The position numbers were made by a program, and so were the translations under genes. Below the pieces are notes generated by a model. The model made no database searches, had not been told where the DNA came from, and saw only the letters and a program-made list of their open reading frames with translations. A DNA stretch of 64,000 nt from Suipraeoptans intestinalis (GTDB taxonomy: Bacteria > Bacillota > Clostridia > Lachnospirales > Lachnospiraceae). Position 1 is the stretch's first letter; each line of letters opens with the position of its first letter. Shown one piece after another: positions 61,116-64,000 of this stretch. The DNA lies in contig NZ_VULY01000018.1 in assembly GCF_009696485.1 (NCBI RefSeq), positions 817,001 to 881,000 of the forward strand. Reading direction: 5' to 3'.

Positions 61116-61880
61116 TTAGGTTTCCTTTTTTCGTAGACTTAATATTACAGGATCTCCTTCTGTAATCAGAATGGTGTTTTCATAATGAGCCGACAGGCCG
61201 CCGTCTCTGGTCACTACCGTCCAGTCATCGTCCAGCCAGTCTACTTCCCAGGTTCCGGTGTTGATCATCGGTTCGATCGCCAGCGTCATTCCCGCCTTCA
61301 GCTTCACCCCTTTTCTTCCTACATCGTAGTTGGGGATTTCCGGCGCTTCGTGCAGCTCCGTTCCGATTCCATGTCCGCAAAGATCCCGGACGACTCCGTA
61401 TCCTCTTGATTCTGCATAGTTTCCGATGGCCTTTGAAATATCGAACAAATAATTTCCTTCTCTGGCATACTCCAGTCCCGCAAAAAAGCTGTCGCGGGTC
61501 ACATAAATCAGTTTTCTTGCCACATCGGATACGGTGCCTACCCCTACCGTTCTTGCTGCGTCGGAGTGGTATCCTCTGTGTATCACTCCTGCATCCAGGC
61601 TCACAATATCGCCTTCCTGAAGGATCCGTCTGTCTGACGGGATCCCGTGCACTACCTCGTTGTTTACGGAAACGCAGATAGACGCCGGATATCCGTGATA
61701 ATCCAAAAAGGAAGGAATACAGTCATAACTTCTGATCAGCTTTTCTCCCAGCCGATCGATCTCGCCGGTGGTGATTCCGGGGCAAATGGCCTTCTCCAGT
61801 TCTTCATGTACTTTCGCCAGGATCTGCCCCGCCTCCGCCATCAGCCGGATTTCTCTGTCTGATTTGATCGTGATCGGCAT
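61116..61880 (-). CDS. map: Methionine aminopeptidase, type I
   Basis: 254 residues, removes the first methionine from new proteins. The five metal ligands are visible: SLDAGVIHRGYHSDAART (two Asp), GHGIGTELHE (His), LAIEPMIN (Glu) and the final Glu in ENTILITEGDP. No N-terminal zinc-finger extension, so it is the short type Ia. Two bases separate it from adk. Confidence 0.96.
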   Translation of the reverse strand: MPITIKSDREIRLMAEAGQILAKVHEELEKAICPGITTGEIDRLGEKLIRSYDCIPSFLDYHGYPASICVSVNNEVVHGIPSDRRILQEGDIVSLDAGVIHRGYHSDAARTVGVGTVSDVARKLIYVTRDSFFAGLEYAREGNYLFDISKAIGNYAESRGYGVVRDLCGHGIGTELHEAPEIPNYDVGRKGVKLKAGMTLAIEPMINTGTWEVDWLDDDWTVVTRDGGLSAHYENTILITEGDPVILSLRKKET

Positions 61881-61882
61881 CT

Positions 61883-62527
61883 CTACGCCTCCAGCAGCTT
61901 CAGTATGTCCTGAAACACGTCCTGAATATCCTTGGTGCCGTCCACCGAATACAAGATTCCTTTTTCTCTGTAATAGTCGATCAATGGCTGTGTCTGTTCG
62001 TGGTAAACACGCAGGCGTTTTTCCACGGTTTCGGGTTTATCATCTTCACGCAGGATCAGCTCTTTTCCGCAGCTATCACAGATTCCTTCCTCTTTCGTCG
62101 GCGCATATTCCAAATGGTAGGTTGCCCCGCATCCCACGCAGGCTCTTCTGCCTGACATCCGGTGAACGATATTGCCATCCGGAACCTCCACGTTAATGGC
62201 GAATCCCAGTGCCTCTCCCATTTCGTCCAGAGCCGCCGTCAAAGCCTCTGCCTGGGGAATGTTTCTCGGAAATCCGTCCAGCACATATCCTGTCTTACAG
62301 TCCTTCTGAACGACCCTGTCTGTTACCAGGCTGACCGTCAGCTCATCCGGAACCAGAAGTCCCTGATCCATATATGCCTTTGCCTTTTTGCCCAGTTCCG
62401 TTTCGTTTTTGATGTTGGCGCGGAAGATATCTCCTGTAGAGATATGAGGAATCCCAAATTTTGCAGCGATTTTTTTTGCCTGCGTCCCTTTTCCCGCTCC
62501 GGGTGCTCCCAGCATAACAATCTTCAT
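61883..62527 (-). CDS. adk: Adenylate kinase with zinc-finger lid
   Basis: 214 residues, converts ATP and AMP to two ADP. P-loop GAPGAGKGTQA, AMP-site DGFPRNIPQA, and a lid with four cysteines (CVGCGATYH...CDSCGKEL), the structural zinc form common in Gram-positive bacteria. It lies between secY and map as usual. Confidence 0.97.
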   Translation of the reverse strand: MKIVMLGAPGAGKGTQAKKIAAKFGIPHISTGDIFRANIKNETELGKKAKAYMDQGLLVPDELTVSLVTDRVVQKDCKTGYVLDGFPRNIPQAEALTAALDEMGEALGFAINVEVPDGNIVHRMSGRRACVGCGATYHLEYAPTKEEGICDSCGKELILREDDKPETVEKRLRVYHEQTQPLIDYYREKGILYSVDGTKDIQDVFQDILKLLEA

Positions 62528-62545
62528 GTCTCTTCCTCCTTATAG

Positions 62546-62581
62546 CATTTTAACCCGCAGAAAAATCTGCGAGTCAAAATG
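62546..62581 (-). other. 16-base hairpin in the secY-adk gap
   Basis: Arms 62581-62566 and 62561-62546 form an unbroken 16-pair stem on the minus-strand RNA, including two G-U pairs that would be mismatches on the other strand. The loop is four U. No T-run follows, so it is probably an mRNA stability or processing element, starting right after the secY stop. Confidence 0.6.
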
Positions 62582-63898
62582 TTAATGATTCAAAAATCCT
62601 TTGTAATTCCGCACAAGCAATTGAGATTCCATTTGCTTGAGGGTTTCCAGGATAACACTTACGATAATGATCAGGGAAGTTCCTCCAAACGACACATTTG
62701 CTCCCAGCCATCCGCTGAAGAAAATGGGAACTACCTGCAGGATCACCAATCCGCACGCTCCGATGAAAATGATCCGGTTCAGGATCTTCGTCAGATATTC
62801 CACCGTCGGTTTTCCGGGACGGATCCCCGGGATAAACCCGCCGTTCTTTTTCATATTGTTGGCAATTTCCAACGGATTGAATGTGATCGATGTGTAAAAA
62901 TATGCAAAGAATACCGTCAGTACAATGTAAACGATCAGTCCCCAGGAATATTTCAGCTGTGCCGGGTTCAACCAGTTCCCCTGGTTCAGCCCTCTGAGGA
63001 TCTCGCTGCCGATTCCGGCGCCCTGTCCTTTTCCGAAGAACGTGGCCAGCACTACCGGCGTCTGCATCAGGGATGATGCAAAAATGATCGGGATCACACC
63101 TGCGGTATTGATTTTTAATGGAATGTTGGTAGACTGTCCGCCATAGCTTTTTCTTCCCACGGTCTTCTGTGAGTACTGCACTGCAATCCGTCTTTCCCCC
63201 CCTTGAAGGACTACTACGAACACCACCAGCGCTACGATGATAGCCAGGATGATCACAACTGCCAACGTTGCTTTTGCTGGCGTTTTTCCTTTTACAAACT
63301 GCTGGAACAGTGTGGTCATATCACTGGGGATCCTTGAAACGATATTGATCACCAGTACGATGGAAATTCCATTGCCCACACCCTTCTCCGTAATCCTCTC
63401 TCCTATCCACATGAGGAAAGCGGACCCTGCCGTTAATGTCAGCACTACGATCGCTGCATTTACAAAGTTATAGTGAGTCAGAAGCCCCTGTCTTCCAAAT
63501 CCCACCGCCATGGCTGTAGATTCGATCAATGCCAGCGCCACCGTCACATAACGGGTAATGGACATGATCTTCTTTCTTCCATCTTCTCCGTCCTTCTGCA
63601 TCTCTTCCAGCTTGGGAATTGCGATGGTCAGAAGTTGCATGATAATGGAAGATGTGATATAGGGAGTAATACTTAGTGCAAAGATGGACATTCTCTCCAT
63701 AGAACCGCCGGTAAAAGCATTTAACAGATTAAATGCTTCTCCGGTATTCTGTGCAAAAAAGTCCTGAATGTATTTGGTATTGACTCCCGGCGTGGGCAAC
63801 TGTGACCCAAGCCGGATGACTATCAGCATCAGGAAGGTATATAGGATCCGTCCTCGCAGATCTTTTACCTGAAATGCTTTACGTAATGTCTGCAACAT
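62582..63898 (-). CDS. secY: Protein translocase subunit SecY
   Basis: 438 residues, ten membrane helices; the central channel of the Sec machinery. RILYTFLMLIVIRLGSQLPTPG starts helix 1 (landmark), the plug follows, and FYTSITFNPLEIANNMKKNGGFIPGIRPGKPT (landmark near 335) is the cytoplasmic loop that touches SecA and the ribosome. Its ATG shares a base with the rplO stop codon (TAATG). Confidence 0.97.
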   Translation of the reverse strand: MLQTLRKAFQVKDLRGRILYTFLMLIVIRLGSQLPTPGVNTKYIQDFFAQNTGEAFNLLNAFTGGSMERMSIFALSITPYITSSIIMQLLTIAIPKLEEMQKDGEDGRKKIMSITRYVTVALALIESTAMAVGFGRQGLLTHYNFVNAAIVVLTLTAGSAFLMWIGERITEKGVGNGISIVLVINIVSRIPSDMTTLFQQFVKGKTPAKATLAVVIILAIIVALVVFVVVLQGGERRIAVQYSQKTVGRKSYGGQSTNIPLKINTAGVIPIIFASSLMQTPVVLATFFGKGQGAGIGSEILRGLNQGNWLNPAQLKYSWGLIVYIVLTVFFAYFYTSITFNPLEIANNMKKNGGFIPGIRPGKPTVEYLTKILNRIIFIGACGLVILQVVPIFFSGWLGANVSFGGTSLIIIVSVILETLKQMESQLLVRNYKGFLNH

Positions 63899-64000
63899 TA
63901 GATCACCTCTGTTTTTCCACCCAAAGCCTCAATTTTCTCTACTGCACTGGCACTGAATGCGTTTGCCTGTACCGTCAGTTTTTTTGTAAGTTCCCCGTTT
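63898..64000 (-). CDS. rplO: 50S ribosomal protein L15, C-terminal end only
   Basis: The last 33 codons before the TAA read [20 protein letters not shown] and then [12 protein letters not shown], the end of L15. The start lies beyond the window. Its position directly before secY is the standard spc-operon order. Confidence 0.93.
   Translation of the reverse strand, partial: NGELTKKLTVQANAFSASAVEKIEALGGKTEVI

Noticed and set aside
1..64000. CRISPR array, prophage, integrase or insertion sequence
   Set aside because: No regularly spaced direct repeats of CRISPR type, no transposase or integrase motifs and no phage structural genes were found in the frames.

Overview
The window reads as a stretch of chromosome from an anaerobic gut-type Firmicute of the family Lachnospiraceae (Clostridium cluster XIVa). 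The grounds are a type III glutamine synthetase, a fused AccD-AccA carboxyltransferase, FabK as enoyl reductase, a T-box in front of an archaeal-type prolyl-tRNA synthetase, an [FeFe] hydrogenase paired with a GltD-like flavoprotein, a hybrid-cluster protein, and rpsD lying inside the rpsM-rpsK-rpoA-rplQ operon. This is inference from gene content; no species call is made. Almost every gene is on the minus strand. Exceptions are a rhodanese lipoprotein, a toxin-antitoxin pair, tmRNA and one tRNA.

Layout, left to right. 1-10.4 kb: a DUF1700 protein (cut by the edge), glnN, a class II aldolase, a sirtuin/macrodomain ADP-ribosylation pair, a large Cna_B-type wall-anchored adhesin, and hcp. 10.5-17.9 kb: a GH13 amylase, then ftsH-hpt-tilS-divIC-rqcP-hup, the classical yabO-to-ftsH block but with its sporulation genes (yabP, yabQ, spoIIE) missing. 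17.9-24.7 kb: phosphoglucomutase, CCA-adding enzyme, proS with T-box leader, rhodanese lipoprotein. 24.8-35.8 kb: a complete type II fatty-acid synthesis operon, fabH-acpP-fabK-fabD-fabG-fabF-accB-fabZ-accC-accDA, ending in a cysteine-rich flavoprotein and a FabT-like MarR regulator. A FabT-type palindrome overlaps the operon promoter.

36.0-36.5 kb: tmRNA and tRNA-Ala(GGC). 36.7-41.5 kb: a secreted choline-binding-repeat protein split by one in-frame TGA, a uracil permease, and a Phd/RelE toxin-antitoxin module behind a perfect-looking double operator. 41.7-49.2 kb: a sugar-alcohol-type catabolic block (two FGGY kinases, GatD-like dehydrogenase, PfkB kinase, class II aldolase, lone PfoR-like EIIC). 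49.3-56.8 kb: two exported proteins of unknown function, L-serine dehydratase alpha and beta, and the hydrogenase pair. 57.2-64 kb: the end of the spc operon and the alpha operon (rplO, secY, adk, map, infA, rpmJ, rpsM, rpsK, rpsD, rpoA, rplQ).

The points most worth following are: the flavoprotein at 25.3-26.3 kb, a candidate for the missing unsaturated-fatty-acid enzyme; a roughly 230-nt hairpin-rich segment between rpmJ and rpsM that looks like an undescribed ribosomal-protein leader; the sirtuin/macrodomain pair without its usual carrier protein genes; the sugar catabolic block of unassigned substrate; and the TGA-interrupted surface protein.
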